DNA of 64,000 nt. Source: Channallabes apus (Eukaryota; Chordata; Actinopteri; Siluriformes; Clariidae). Position numbers and translations under genes: made by a program. The notes below the pieces were generated by a model, which saw only the letters and a program-made list of their open reading frames with translations, was not told where the DNA came from and ran no database searches. This document shows positions 35,400-46,125 of the stretch, piece after piece (positions within the stretch are counted from its first letter, which is position 1; each line of letters starts with the position of its first letter). Location: NCBI GenBank assembly GCA_030522415.1, contig CM060115.1, forward strand, positions 10,356,491 through 10,420,490. The letters run 5' to 3'.

Positions 35400-36085
35400 T
35401 GGGTTTTGCAGGATTTTTCTATATATACAGTACCATATTATATGTTGTACCAATTTTGTTATAAAATCATTCAGTATTTCCATATATAACTGGGATTTGC
35501 ATAAAAATAGAAAGGAGCGAGTGTGATAAAAGTTACCAGAATTCATATTCTCCAGCAAGTTTAATAAAAAACTAACAACTGTTTTCTTATAAAACTGCAC
35601 AAATCTGTGTCTAAAACTCTGATTTTAAGCAGTGAGTTTTCACTCCAAATATTGACTGTTTATTTTATTACTCTTTATTGCTCCTTATAGAAGTTTCTTT
35701 TAGGCAGAAATGTATTCAAAAGCAGATTTTTGTATGTTCCCAAGACTTTTGCACAGTACTATAATTAAAACAGCTGTTAGTTTTTACTGAGCATGCTGGA
35801 GAATATGCGTTCCTTCTTTCTATTTTTATGCAAATCCCAGGAGCGTACATTAGATGTTTTGTTTACATCTGAAAACTGGTCTGTCTTGTACAGTACTATA
35901 TTTCTTTCTTTACAGCCATGCATATATTTTCCTGTAATGTTATTTCTTTATTTCTTTATTTATTTTTAAGTTATATGTGGAAATACTGAATGATTTTGTA
36001 CATAATTATGCAGACATGATAAACATGTATAACAAAATTGGTACAGAATATAATATGGTGCACAAGACTTTTGCACAATGTGTGT
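35400..36085. mobile_element. Fold-back element with long imperfect inverted arms
   Basis: The left arm (about 35425-35600) contains TACCAATTTTGTTATA, ATCATTCAGTATTTCCA, GGGATTTGCATAAAAATAGA and ATATTCTCCAGCA. All reappear inverted at 35770-36055. The right arm carries an extra 120-130 bp between its halves. ACTTTTGCACAGTACTAT (35744-35761) and AGACTTTTGCACAATGTG (36064-36081) resemble Tc1-type ends known from fish. No transposase. Confidence 0.7.
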
Positions 36086-37668
36086 ATGTATATTTATTTA
36101 TTTATTTTTAAAGTGGAATTAATGTATTTTTCTTTTATTTCTTTTATGTCCCTTCAGGGTCTCCGTAGCATTTTCCCACACAACCATTCAAACTATATTC
36201 AGTTGGCATTATGATATTTAAAAACATTATTGTTTTTATCTGCATCGTAATGAGAACCGTCAGCTGTGAATAATTTCGACTTCATTTTCCTTAACATCAG
36301 GGAAAATGAAGAGGGGATATTGGGATTTGTACTTTTACTGAAATCAATAGAAGAAAGTGATATTTATTTAAAGATATCAGCTTTTCCTAATATTAAACAT
36401 CGCTGTGTTGCTGGATTCTCTCCCACACGAAAAAAAAAAGAAAAGAAAAAACACTCCGCATTTGGTCTTTATTATTTATCATCTTGATCACGATCAGAGG
36501 ATCTGCAGCCGACCTACAGAGCTCATCATCTCGGCAATAAATTTGCGTGCCTCCGGTTTGTTCATTTCATTTCAGCTGTAGTCATGAACCATCTGACAAA
36601 CATGACATGTTGTTTACAGTATAATGCACATGGATCATGCACGAGACGTTATTGCTATTGAAATGTACTCGTACTGGTTATTGAGTGCCAGAATTCTTGT
36701 TTACGAACACTAATCTAAATGTCCAAGGCGAGAAAAACAACTAAAGATCCCTACAGTACCTCACCTGACTCGAATGAGATGATACCATTGAGTAATGTCA
36801 ACTCGTCTCTCCTCCTGTGTCTTCGCTTGAATTTTAGTAAAGCAGTGTTGTAATAAATATCCTCATCTTCGACATGTTTAGTCTTCATCTCACCTTTCCC
36901 CATTGCTTTGTTTTCCTCCGTTGACTTATATGCAGGTTACTAGACTATGCTGCAATACTGCTAATAAGAATATGACTCTCTTTCCTTCCTGTCTCTCACC
37001 TCGTGTTTACATTCACAAGCAACAAGTCATTCTCTCGTTGTGATTCTGCGTCTGTTGTTACTCATCCAGGGTGAAAAACCGCAGTCAAACCCTGACGAGA
37101 GGGTAAAATTCAAGAAGAGGGGAATTTTGGTGAACACTCCTACCCTTACGCTGACATTACCGTCAGGAATAATGGAATGTGGGTGAAAAGATAACCTTTC
37201 CGCTCAAACATGATTCATGAGGCCTCACATAGTAGTAACGAGGACACGGAGATGGCAATGAATTTCCTAATGTATAGTTAAAAACGTTGGTGAAGGTTGA
37301 AAATAATCTGTTCGAGTGAATTTTTCAAGATCCTTTGCATTTTGAATGGCGTATCAGTTATTTTAGTTTGTATGAGCGTTGTAAGAGACGTTCAAGTCTA
37401 ACCAGGACGTTTGTGCGTAAAAACTTAATATAATCCGCTCCTACACTAATGCACCTTTTCCAGTGTTTCTCTAAAGAGTGCATCCTTCACTTCTGAAATG
37501 CTGGCCTCCGAGGTTCTCCTTCAATGGCGCTAATATGTGGAAATAGCTTGGAGCGAGGCCAGGACTGTACGAGGATGTGGAAATAAGTCATGTGCAGGTG
37601 ATGATAAATCACTGCAGTTTTCCTAGTATAGTTGTAGCTAATTTCTACCAGTCATTAGAGCACTCCCC

Positions 37669-37911
37669 ACCAAGGGCACTGGTGGCTCAGTGGTAGGTGT
37701 TTCGCCTGCCATGCGGAAGGCCCGGGTTCGATTCCAGCCAGTGCCCACACCCCAGCCACTGGATACAGTGCCGGTCCCAAGCCCGGATAAAATGGGAGGG
37801 TTGCGTCAGGAAGGGCATCCGGCGTAAAACCTGTGCCAAGTTGTAGTGCGGACTGGATATTCCGCTGTGGCGACCCCTTGCCGGGAGCAGCCGAAAGACC
37901 AACAACAACAA
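37669..37911 (+). mobile_element. tRNA-Gly-derived SINE, complete, 16-bp target duplication
   Basis: Head GGCACTGGTGGCTCAGTGGT, CGCCTGCCATGCGG, GGGTTCGATTCC; body GGTTGCGTCAGGAAGGGCAT; tail CCGGGAGCAGCCGAAAG and an AAC repeat. Exact repeats cattagagcactcccc at 37653-37668 and 37912-37927. Inserted into an older SINE-like copy. Confidence 0.9.
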
Positions 37912-38084
37912 CATTAGAGCACTCCCCCTATCAAGGCTACAACTACCAACACGAGGAGGGCGAAGGCGTTTTTGAACTGCGTAACACACTCGGAGGATAG
38001 CGCTATCCACTCCTTCCGCCTGCATGATCTTACAGAAGTACAGGATTGGTGCGGGCTGTAATGGATGTGAGAGTGCCTCTCATC

Positions 38085-38530
38085 TAGGTCTGCAGGATAT
38101 TAGGAAAATATGCGATATGCGATATTGTTGTTGAATACTGCGATAACGATATTTCTTGCGATATAACATTTCCCTAGAGAAATGCATTTTTATTATTATT
38201 ATTGGCTATTTTTAAATAACAGGTAATAGATATTTGTCTGATGTAATTAAATCTAATTCAGGCTAAAAAGAAACTATATGTCACGAAAGTTGCAAATATT
38301 TAGACTTCAAAACACTATGAATGACTTAAAACCCTCAGCAGATATTCTGACTTCTGGTTTGCTGTTACTATAAACCTGCCAACACAATATGAATTACTTT
38401 CAAACATTACTTTTTATTTATGTGTAACCATACACTCATCGATTTCATTTATCGCAACTCCTTGCGATACAGATATTGCGTATACCATTATCGCGATAAC
38501 TATAATCTTTCGATATATCGTGCAGTCCTA
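38085..38530. mobile_element. hAT-type MITE with GATAT-rich ends, 8-bp target duplication
   Basis: Ends taggtctgcaggatat and (inverted) taggactgcacgatat. Exact 8-bp repeats ctctcatc at 38077-38084 and 38531-38538. The subterminal regions repeat GCGATAT/ATCGCGATA. The 446-bp body has no frame. Confidence 0.88.
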
Positions 38531-39429
38531 CTCTCATCCCTCTATTTCTCCCCTGAGAGAGCGGACCTGCGATCTCCGTAGGGAGGGCGAACTCGTTACC
38601 GCTGCGCCCCTCGGGGGCCTTACGTACGGGCTTCTTTAAAATGATCACACCATTTAAATGTTTCACTGCATCTAAGAGTCTCATCAATCACCATACTGTG
38701 CTTCTGCAAATGTCCACCGGACATTTTTACGCCTTCTCGAGAAATTTCATCACAAGCCATGCTTTAACTTGTAGTTTATTCATATAACTGATACTAATAA
38801 CTTTTTTTTCATGCCAAGAAAGACATATGGAGTGTGTATGAATAATATATATTACTATTAATATCTAGTAATAACTATTCGCAGTGATTCCAGCACCGCA
38901 TGTCACTTTTAATAGCACTGGCAGCAGAGCTTGAAATGAAAACCCGCCCACCTGCCAAAAGCGGGTACAAATCTGGCACAGCAAGGAAACTTCTTTAATT
39001 TACCAGCAGGTTGTGACGGCTAACTGCTATAAAGGGAGTGTTTTACAGCAAGTGTGGCGTATTTAAACATTCAGAAATAAAAGAAAGTCTAAAAGAAAGT
39101 CAGATTTTGCACATTTCAGACTTGTGCATATGGAGAATTTCAGAGTTAGACAATGTTATGACTGTGTGGCCTGTATCTAAAGCAAGAAGGGTTACGATAA
39201 TCATTAAACAAACATGAGGAATCAAAAATAAACACAAATATGTTGTGTCTCGCTGTCTCGGGTCAGATTGAGGCCGAGGAGAAAGGCAAAGTGCATGCGG
39301 TGGATGCATGAGATGGATGCATTATGCTCACACTAACACCTACACAAACTAGTTATGTGGTAAGAAGAAGTATCGTTGAATAGTGATGGACTACAACGAT
39401 TCCTTAGAATAATCCTAAACTTTATTGCA

Positions 39430-39480
39430 TTTAAAGGTCCCATGTATTACTATTTCTTTCACAAGTTAATACAGAATCAT
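39430..39480 (+). mobile_element. Short fragment of the AAAGGTCCCAT family
   Basis: TTAAAGGTCCCATGTATTAC followed by TTCACAAGTTAATACAG matches the start of the repeat at 59045. Only the end is present. Confidence 0.45.
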
Positions 39481-40079
39481 TACTCCGGAGCCTGAGAGTA
39501 AACGACCGAGTATGGAACGAAAACATCCTCAATCGACGACTGCGATAAAGTTCAAAAGTCAACCATCAGCTGGAAAATTCATCAGTGCTTAGAGGATTCT
39601 GGGATTCTGAAGAGCCAGTATTGGAACATTATCAGGAAAAAGGTTCAACGATCAACAGTGCTCGTTACATTGAGAGATGCTTATTGAAGAGCTGCTATCC
39701 GAGGGTGTTACACAGAGGTTGATTGGTGTCTTCAAATTTCTCGAAGTACTGTATATGATTGGGTGTGTAATTGTGTGTGATTTTGCCTTGTGAAGATTAG
39801 GCGCCCGTCTAGAATGTCACCTACCTTGTGCCCTGAGCTCCCCTGGTATGGAAATGAACAAAAGGTGTATCTCAGGATTATTTTTATAGGCATTCCGAAT
39901 GAAACAAGACACTACTTGGGCACAGAATGGCCCAAGATCTTTAACCTGGGGCGCACCACAGACACGAGTAATATAACATATACAAATATATAATTTTTTA
40001 GGAGTAATAGAAAAAGGTAGGGATTTAAGGAGGGAGGGAGGAAGGAAAGAAAGGGAGGAAAGTGGTGAGGGTGTGCATG

Positions 40080-41040
40080 TGCGGTGGCCAGCTGGCCAAG
40101 GGGCTCGCGGCTGGTGAGTGTTAGCGGTGACGAAGTGGCACAGTGGTTCCTGTCAGCCCTTCGACGTGGCTTTCACGGTCAACTGTCCCTGCCTTGCCAT
40201 CCATTGGCATGGCCTCAGGTGCGAGTCCTTGTGACGTCTAACATCAGGGCGTCTTTCCCCGGGAGCCTTAGCTGCGATTATTGCAGCCTTTTCCCACTCG
40301 GGGGCTGGATCGCTCAGGCTGATGCTCGGCAGGAGTGAAAGTGCTGCGGGGGTCGTGCAGGTCTTTTTACTGCTTTCTCTTAAGCGGCGATATTCAGTCC
40401 ACCCACTCTTGAAGTCCCCAGGGTGCGGGGCGTCGCCCTGCTCACATGCCACTCACATGCTTAGGCTGGTAAACCGGCGGTATTCAGCCCACCCGCCTCT
40501 GTAGCGTGCTCAGGCTGGTGAAACTGCGGTATTCAGTTCACCAGCCTTTGGCAAGTGCCAAGGCTCACATGCCACTCACGTGTTCAGACTGGTGAATGTT
40601 GGCAGCATTAGTGTGGCAGAGTGGCTCTTCGTAGGCAGCAGCCCTTACAGGCTTTTCCATGCGGCTATAGCAGCCACAGGCACACATCCCCTCCGACCAT
40701 CCATTGGCTTTCCCAGGCTTGAACTGGGGGCCTTAACACAGCTGCCTTTTCCTCTTCGGCGGCAGGATCAGGAAGGATTTCTTCCGGAAAAGACGAAAGT
40801 GCCATGGCTGCTCACGCAGTCCTTTGGTCGGTGATCAAACAGCGGTATTTTATGCATTGCATGTGGCATCGCCCCTCTCGCATGCCGCCCTTGCCTTTAG
40901 CGTTCGTCCCACAACTCTGGACTCTGAACCTTGATCTCTGGACTCATGAACTCTGATCCCTGACCTCAGCTCCCCGCCTTGCACTTATAGAATGCCGTGA
41001 GCCCATGATCTGTTAAGCTCATCCTGCACCAGCCTCTCAC
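40080..41040 (+). repeat. GC-rich complex repeat of unknown class
   Basis: About 960 bp, clearly more GC-rich than the surrounding intron. Two related halves carry GTGGCACAGTGG.TCC (40136) or GTGGCAGAGTGGCTC (40614), each followed by a CCATCCATTGGC segment (40198 and 40699) and a box-B-like string (GGTGCGAGTCC, GGCTTGAACTGG). Between them CTCACATGCCACTCAC occurs twice, and GCGGTATTCAG-type motifs with GGCTGGTRAA occur three times. One unit forms a perfect 10-bp stem (ggctggtgaa / ttcaccagcc). Two frames (84 codons each) look incidental. It may be a compound tRNA-derived retroposon, but I do not recognise it. Confidence 0.55.
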
Positions 41041-41044
41041 ACCT

Positions 41045-41275
41045 GCAGTTTAAAGTTTAGCCTTTATTTGTCACATGTACATTACAGTGAAATCTTTTCT
41101 TCACATATCCCAGCGTACCTGGGGTCAGAGCGCAGGGTCAGGCATGATGCAGCGCCCCTGGAGCAGATAGGGTTAAGGGCCTTGCTCAAGGGCTCAACAA
41201 TGGCAACCTGGCGGAGCTGTGCATCGAACCGATCAGTAACTCAGTGCCTTAGACCTCTGAGGTACCACTGCCCTA
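41045..41275 (-). mobile_element. tRNA-derived SINE with GACAAATAAAGGC tail
   Basis: Minus-strand element: GGTACCTCAGAGGTCTAAGG head remnant, TTACTGATCGGTTCGATG (box B), CTTGAGCAAGGCCCTTAACC centre, and an end reading TGACAAATAAAGGCTAAAC. The same family is at 58750-58965 and, in part, 52945-53105. The centre is shared with 11697-11900 but the tail is different. Confidence 0.75.
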
Positions 41276-41377
41276 GTGGAGGGCACCATTGCAAAGGGAG
41301 CCTTTGGAGTGAGCGAGGGACAAAAAGATTTGATGTGAACGTGACAAGTGTTCTATTCATCACATAGATTGGTATAT

Positions 41378-41500
41378 CGGCGGCACGGTGGCGGGTTCTC
41401 CGGTTTTCTCCCACAGTCCGAAGACATTGAGGTTAGTTCAATTGGTGTACCCAAATTGCCTTTAGTGTGTGTGAATGAGCCCTTACAGTACGTAACTGCC
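41378..41500 (+). mobile_element. tRNA-Val-like SINE, internally deleted
   Basis: GGCGGCACGGTGGCGGGTTC jumps from the head straight into CTCCGGTTTTCTCCCACAGT and CCAAATTGCC. The centre of the head and the 3' end are missing. Confidence 0.75.
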
Positions 41501-41989
41501 ATAGAAACGATAGGGTGGGGAGTATTTGTTGTCTGATGTACTGGATGTCACGCGAACAGACTCAAAACCCCAGATTGGTACTGTATATGAGCATTTTGTC
41601 TTAAGATACCCGTATGCTGCCTGGAATCCTTTATTTATTATAATTAATGCAAATTTAATAGTTGGAATATTGAAGTGTTCTGGGTTTTTACAAGCACTAA
41701 TGTTCCCTATTTGCCAACCAAAGTTTGACTGCCAAATAAAAATAACTGGGTTACATCCATCTACAATATACCTTACCAGTGGTCTGCTGTTAATAGTTGT
41801 TGGTCCCCTGGCTATTGTTACACACTCCAGTGAAATAGAAAATGAGTTGGTGTTAAGCAACTCATTAAAAAAAAAATCTTGATACAAAAAAGTATAAACG
41901 AGTTTGCCTATTATGTTCTATTGGATTAAGTGCCAAAATGCATCGTGATATGGAATGATTTCAAAATGTTCCGTCAGTGGTACATTCAG

Positions 41990-42484
41990 GATAGTGTAGT
42001 GTAGTGAAATACACAAGGTGCATTCAAGCCAAACTGGGACTTGTGATGAACATTTCTGGTAAATGAAGACATAAAAACACATAAAACATTTGAACGGTGC
42101 AAACGTTTTCAAGAAGTCTGTACGACTGTGAATGACGATCCTGGCCGAGGTTCCTGGAGTCGTTCCTGTGATCATTTCTGATTTTTGAAAATCGATGGAT
42201 AACTTGTCACCCAGTTGCCGAATAGACGCATGTGTCCGTGGCAACTACAGTATACACATAATCATTCACCACCACTTAAACATTACTGGAACTCAGCTGG
42301 GAGTCATTGCCACATGTCCCATACAGTCCTGACCTCGCTCCAAGTCTTTTCCACAATTTTGCGCCATTAAAGGAGTTCCTGGGAGGCCAGAATTCTTGAT
42401 GTGAAGCAGGCAGTCTGAGAAAACATTCTACCTTGATGTTATTCAAGCATTAGTGAAACGCTGGGATAAGTGCATTAGTGTAGC

Positions 42485-42485
<1 letters not shown>
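41990..42485 (+). mobile_element. Decayed mariner-like transposon
   Basis: Broken frames carry mariner landmarks: a segment reading FERCKRFQEVCTTVNDDPGR-like near 42085-42145 (the helix-turn-helix/linker region) and, near 42368-42400, LKEFLGGQ, the typical C-terminal motif. A stretch translating like a worn ..RWDKCI follows. Many stops and a missing catalytic middle make it inactive. An AT microsatellite expanded at its 3' side. Confidence 0.65.

Positions 42486-42491
<6 letters not shown>

Positions 42492-42557
<66 letters not shown>
42492..42557. repeat. TA microsatellite, about 33 units
   Basis: Uninterrupted TA dinucleotides, a likely cruciform or fragile site. Confidence 0.97.
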
Positions 42558-42558
<1 letters not shown>

Positions 42559-42639
42559 TCTCGTAAGTGTATTTTGTTATTCTGCGCAATCGAAGTCCCG
42601 GTCTGACTAATAAATATGATGTTTATTACATTGACGAAG

Positions 42640-42711
42640 AATTTTGTCTTTTTCTCTAACTCTTTAAATGTATTTGTGTCTCTTCATCTGTCTTTTTTTC
42701 TCTTTGTATCT

Positions 42712-42763
<52 letters not shown>

Positions 42764-43150
42764 TCTCACTCTTATTGTCTCTCGCCCACTTGCATCCTTT
42801 ATCTTTTTTCGATTTCTATCAAAACCGGTCTTCCTCTTTCTCCCTTCACTCCTTGTTCCCGCGGTGGTGTCTATTTTTCTCTCCTCTGTCTGTCCTCCTT
42901 TTTCTCCATCTTTATCTCTCCCACTTCTATTTGATTTTATTTTTACCTTTTCTTTATCATCCTGTCTTTCTTCCCATTCCCACTTCTTTTCTTAATTTCG
43001 GGTTTCCTTATATTTCTCACTTTATCCTTTATTTTTCTCTCCTTCTTTCATTCCATCTATCTCTTCTCCTCAACCTCTGTTTGTCTCTACTGTTTTTTTG
43101 TCACTTCTTTGCTCTTGCCTCCATACATTTTATCCTCTCTCTCTCTCTGT
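42640..43150 (+). repeat. Long pyrimidine tract ending at the exon 2 acceptor
   Basis: About 500 bp dominated by C and T, with a 23-unit CT run near 42714-42759. It continues with only short purine interruptions to the acceptor AG at 43151-43152. The Ser/Leu/Phe-rich frames in it are composition artefacts. As intronic RNA it would offer many binding sites for polypyrimidine-tract proteins, which is inferred. Confidence 0.9.
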
Positions 43151-43152
43151 AG

Positions 43153-43295
43153 GTAGTGTGTGTCAGGGTGGCTTGGTGCCCGCTCTGGTTCGAGCTCCCC
43201 TCCCACAGGTTCACTCGTCTGTGGGCCTGAAGCACTTCCTTCCCTTCTCGCTGGAGACGAGCCCCGCCCTCAACCTGCTGCCCACGTTCAGCTCT
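43153..43295 (+). CDS. znf385d: Coding exon 2 of a ZNF385-family zinc-finger protein (ZNF385D-like)
   Basis: Bounded by CTCTCTCTGTAG and GTGAGTCTC. Entry is phase 1 (A from exon 1 + GT) and exit is phase 0 after 47 whole codons. It encodes residues 8-55, including CQGGLVPALVR (11-21), LKHFLPFSLETS (33-44) and LNLLPTFSS (47-55). These match the conserved ZNF385 N-terminus, where the next residues in relatives are the MDP..KAV.NHTFG segment leading to the first zinc finger. That exon is not in the window. The exon is GC-rich with mostly C or G at third positions, unlike the flanking intron. ZNF385D fits best, since CQ and PALVR are shared; paralogue identity is less certain than family. Confidence 0.8.
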
Positions 43296-44204
43296 GTGAG
43301 TCTCACACACGAACACACACACACAGACACACCGATATCATTAGTATGCCGCCCTGTGTAGCTTTTTCTGTAGTTTTAAATCAAGATTTGGTGATGATTT
43401 CTGGTGTTTCTGGTGGGGAGAATTGATGAAAGTGTGTAAGTGAAACACTGAAAAGGGGTGGTTTTTGGTTATACTGTAAGAGAGGATGAGGATTCATTCC
43501 AGCACCACTTTTTGATTAGCCGTGTCTTGAGTACAATCTTTAGTGCAAAAATACACTGTTTATTTTTTTATCACAGTAAATAAATAAATAATGAAATAAA
43601 TCTATACATATATTAAAGCTGTAAATTTGGCATTTCTGTATATAGAAGATATTTGCGGAAAAATGTGTTTAGTTGGACGTAAGACGAGTAATAGACCACA
43701 TCAGGATGGTTTTTGGAATTTTACTCTGTTTGTTTGTGCATGCGTTCTGTAAAAACTACTGAACACATTTTAATGTGGTTTCCACAGGTGTATTTGGTCG
43801 AGCTTGAGGTAACATATAGGCTTTGTTTCATCTCAATTGACCCACGGGAAGAGAAGATATGCTAATTTGAAATTTAAGTAGAAATGACCCTAAAAATTTT
43901 TTCAACTCGGAACAAAAAAAATTAGTTCATCTCAAAATTCAACAGATGGCGCTGTACGTTTTTTAAAAAAAAAAACGCGAGTGTGCATTTGAAATCTACT
44001 TAATAAACGCAATCCCACACCTTCATTCCGCGCACTTCACGGCAACACGTAAAAATTTTAGTTCATCGCAAAATGAATCAATCCATCTAATTAATAAATT
44101 AATAAATAAATAATTTTTTCCCTTTTAAAACATTATAATGAAGCCATGAATTAAGCACAACATTGATAAAATTTTATGTAGCTTCAACTGTGGAGTTATG
44201 TCTG

Positions 44205-44206
<2 letters not shown>

Positions 44207-44278
<72 letters not shown>
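44207..44278. repeat. CA microsatellite, 36 units
   Basis: Uninterrupted CA dinucleotides about 0.9 kb into intron 2. Confidence 0.97.
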
Positions 44279-44279
<1 letters not shown>

Positions 44280-44382
44280 CGCGAGACAGAGCTGAAATTG
44301 TATCAGTGCCAGCTGAGTTGTGTTCCAGAGCACTCAGACTACAATCACACTCTTTCCTCCTCTTATCATTACTCAAAGCAGA

Positions 44383-44990
44383 ACGTCTCTCTCTCTCTCT
44401 CTCTCTCTCACTCTCTCTGTCTCTCTCTGGTTTTTTTCTATATATTTACATTTTCTCTCACTTTCCTTTTTCTCCCACATCAATTTTCCTGTCTTCTATC
44501 TTTCCTTTCCTTATTTTTTCTCCTTTTATGTCTCTTTTTCAACTCTGTCCTTTGTTTCTCTCTCCTTCTTTCCTTCTTTATTTTCCTTCTTTCACTCTGT
44601 CCGCACTTAATCTTTCCTGCTTTCAATCTTTCTCTTCGTCTTCATCCGTCTCTCTCTCTCTGCTTCTTTCTTCCCCTACCCCTTTCTCGCCGTCTCGGTC
44701 TCACTTTGTCTGTCTTCTTCAAATAAATGTTTTTCTCTGTCCATCTAATCGCGTGTCTCTCACTCTGTCTTCAACCTCTACTGTATGTCTCTCTCTTGCT
44801 TTCTTCATCTCTCCCTCTCAATCTGTCTGTCTCTTTAGGTCGCTCTTTTGCTTTATTTGTCCTTCACTTATGTCCTTACAGATGTCCTTTTGTTGCACGT
44901 ATCTTTGTCTTCAGCATCTCCGTACGCCAATAGTCTTACTTGCTTACTTACGGTACTGTGTGTGTCTGTGTGTGTTTTTAGAAGCACTGA
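44383..44990 (+). repeat. Pyrimidine-rich tract in intron 2
   Basis: About 600 bp of C/T-rich DNA beginning with CT runs. Together with 42640-43150 it brackets exon 2. All three plus-strand frames are open for long stretches only because of composition. Confidence 0.88.
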
Positions 44991-45481
44991 GGTCAGGTCC
45001 ACCGTTGTTGCCCCCAAGGCACATTTAAGCCTCTCATTCGTCCTGTATTAACTCGTACAGGACCAGGAGGATCAGAGGAAACGTGACGGCGGTTTGTTTC
45101 GCGAGTGCTGACGTACAGTAAGGAGACTCAGCATTGTTCAGGGAATAGCCGCTAATACGCATACCGAGCATCTCCGCGCATCTCCGCGCATTAATAAGTG
45201 CAAACGCAGGTCAGTTTATTCTTTCCGAAGGGTAAATCGACGCCGAAAGTCTCCGACGTCCAAATAAAAGCCCCCTTTAAAACCCCTGTAAAGCATTGCG
45301 ATGTCTACGGCGAAGTACTGACATGCATGCACTGTTATTGCTCCATCTGATGTAAGGTAAATATTGTGGCTGTAAGCGTGAGTGCTCGCCTCACCGCCAC
45401 TCAGGATTGTGGGTAATAACAGAGGTGTTCCTGAGTGCCGCAGTACTTTATCTGTCTTATGTGAAGTTGTCATATTAGTCC

Positions 45482-45501
45482 TTTTTTTTTTTTTTTTTTT
45501 T
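45482..45501. repeat. T20 homopolymer
   Basis: Run of 20 T. It may mark an old retroposon A-tail on the minus strand, but no element body was recognised next to it. Confidence 0.9.
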
Positions 45502-45669
45502 AAAAAACACAAAGACTTCTACTTGTTTTTGTCCAGTTTCATGAAACCTGTGTCCACTTTAGGTTCTGTGTTGACCGGACAGCGTTCTGCTGTTGTAGCC
45601 TATCAAACTTTCAAAGGTTTAATGTGTTTAACGACTCTAAAAAGTCGTTATTTGAGTTAACCGTAGGAT

Positions 45670-46125
45670 GTCCATAAGCTCAAACCAGTCTCTCCATTGT
45701 CATTTGACCTTTCTTCCATCCAGAGAAGGATCTTAAAAATTTCCAACAAGTCTACCTGAGTCTCTAATAACTACCTGGACTCCATATTAACATCAGTTAA
45801 GATCAACTATTATAACTGAACTGCCTGCCACCTAACACACTGTATAAATGCAGATCATTTCCTGCTATCTGTTTCACCCAGATGAGGATGGGTTCCCTGT
45901 TGAGTCTGGTTCCTCTCAAGGTTTCTTCCTATTACCATCTCAGGGAGTTTTTCCTTGCCACTGTCGCCTGCGGCTTGCTCACCAGGGACTATCTGACCAT
46001 ATTACACATTCACATTCCATACAAACTTAAATAATTATTTTGTTTGTGTAAAGCTGCTTTGCGACAATGTCAATTGTTAAAAGCATTATACAAATAAAAT
46101 TTAATCGAATTGAATTAAAACGCTG
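45670..46125 (+). mobile_element. Retroposon 3' end with AATTGAATT-type tail
   Basis: Contains GATGGGTTCCCTGTTGAGTC, TCTCAGGGAGTTTTTCCTTG, AAGCTGCTTTGCGACAATGT and the terminal CATTATACAAATAAAATTTA followed by GAATTGAATT. I recognise this as a common fish interspersed repeat 3' end, probably LINE-derived. Clade not assigned. Confidence 0.6.

Larger units (their letters stand above)
37630..38625 (-). mobile_element. Old SINE-like family D copy, interrupted twice
   Basis: Pieces matching the 17.3-kb copy are split: 37630-37668, 37928-38084 and 38531-38625. The interruptions are a tRNA-Gly SINE (37669-37911) and a hAT MITE (38085-38530), each with its own target duplication. Restoring the order gives the same sequence of landmarks as at 17340-17755. 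Confidence 0.6.
24669..43152 (+). other. znf385d: Intron 1 of the ZNF385-like gene
   Basis: An 18.5-kb intron with GTAAGT donor and a CTCTCTCTGTAG acceptor. It is filled with mobile elements and simple repeats, listed separately. Stretches without recognised content include 24,670-26,060, 26,170-27,710, 31,430-32,290, 33,190-34,050, 36,090-37,620 and 38,630-40,070. No additional exon could be supported in it. Confidence 0.65.

Noticed and set aside
37677..37745. tRNA-Gly gene
   Set aside because: Very similar to tRNA-Gly, but the acceptor and T arms are broken and the element has a retroposon tail with target duplications.
39520..39700. Possible Tc1 helix-turn-helix fragment
   Set aside because: Vaguely transposase-like phrases but no family motif or second copy in the window.
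41483..41887. Overlapping 118- and 134-codon frames on opposite strands
   Set aside because: No recognisable domain, no splice-site support and low-GC sequence; mutual overlap suggests chance.
42616..43152. 178-codon Ser/Leu/Phe-rich frame resembling a membrane protein
   Set aside because: Translation of the CT-rich tract before exon 2; neighbouring frames are equally open. Only 43153-43295 is coding-like.
43153..43165. Alternative acceptor at the second AG (43155-43156)
   Set aside because: Using it would put exon 2 out of frame with exon 1 and destroy the conserved ZNF385 pattern.
43690..44060. Possible Helitron or other DNA-transposon piece
   Set aside because: TACTGAACACATTTTAATGT resembles a repeat I half recall, but no ends, hairpin or second copy were found.
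44163..45028. 187- and 276-codon frames with His/Thr then Ser/Leu runs
   Set aside because: Translation of a CA microsatellite followed by a CT-rich tract.
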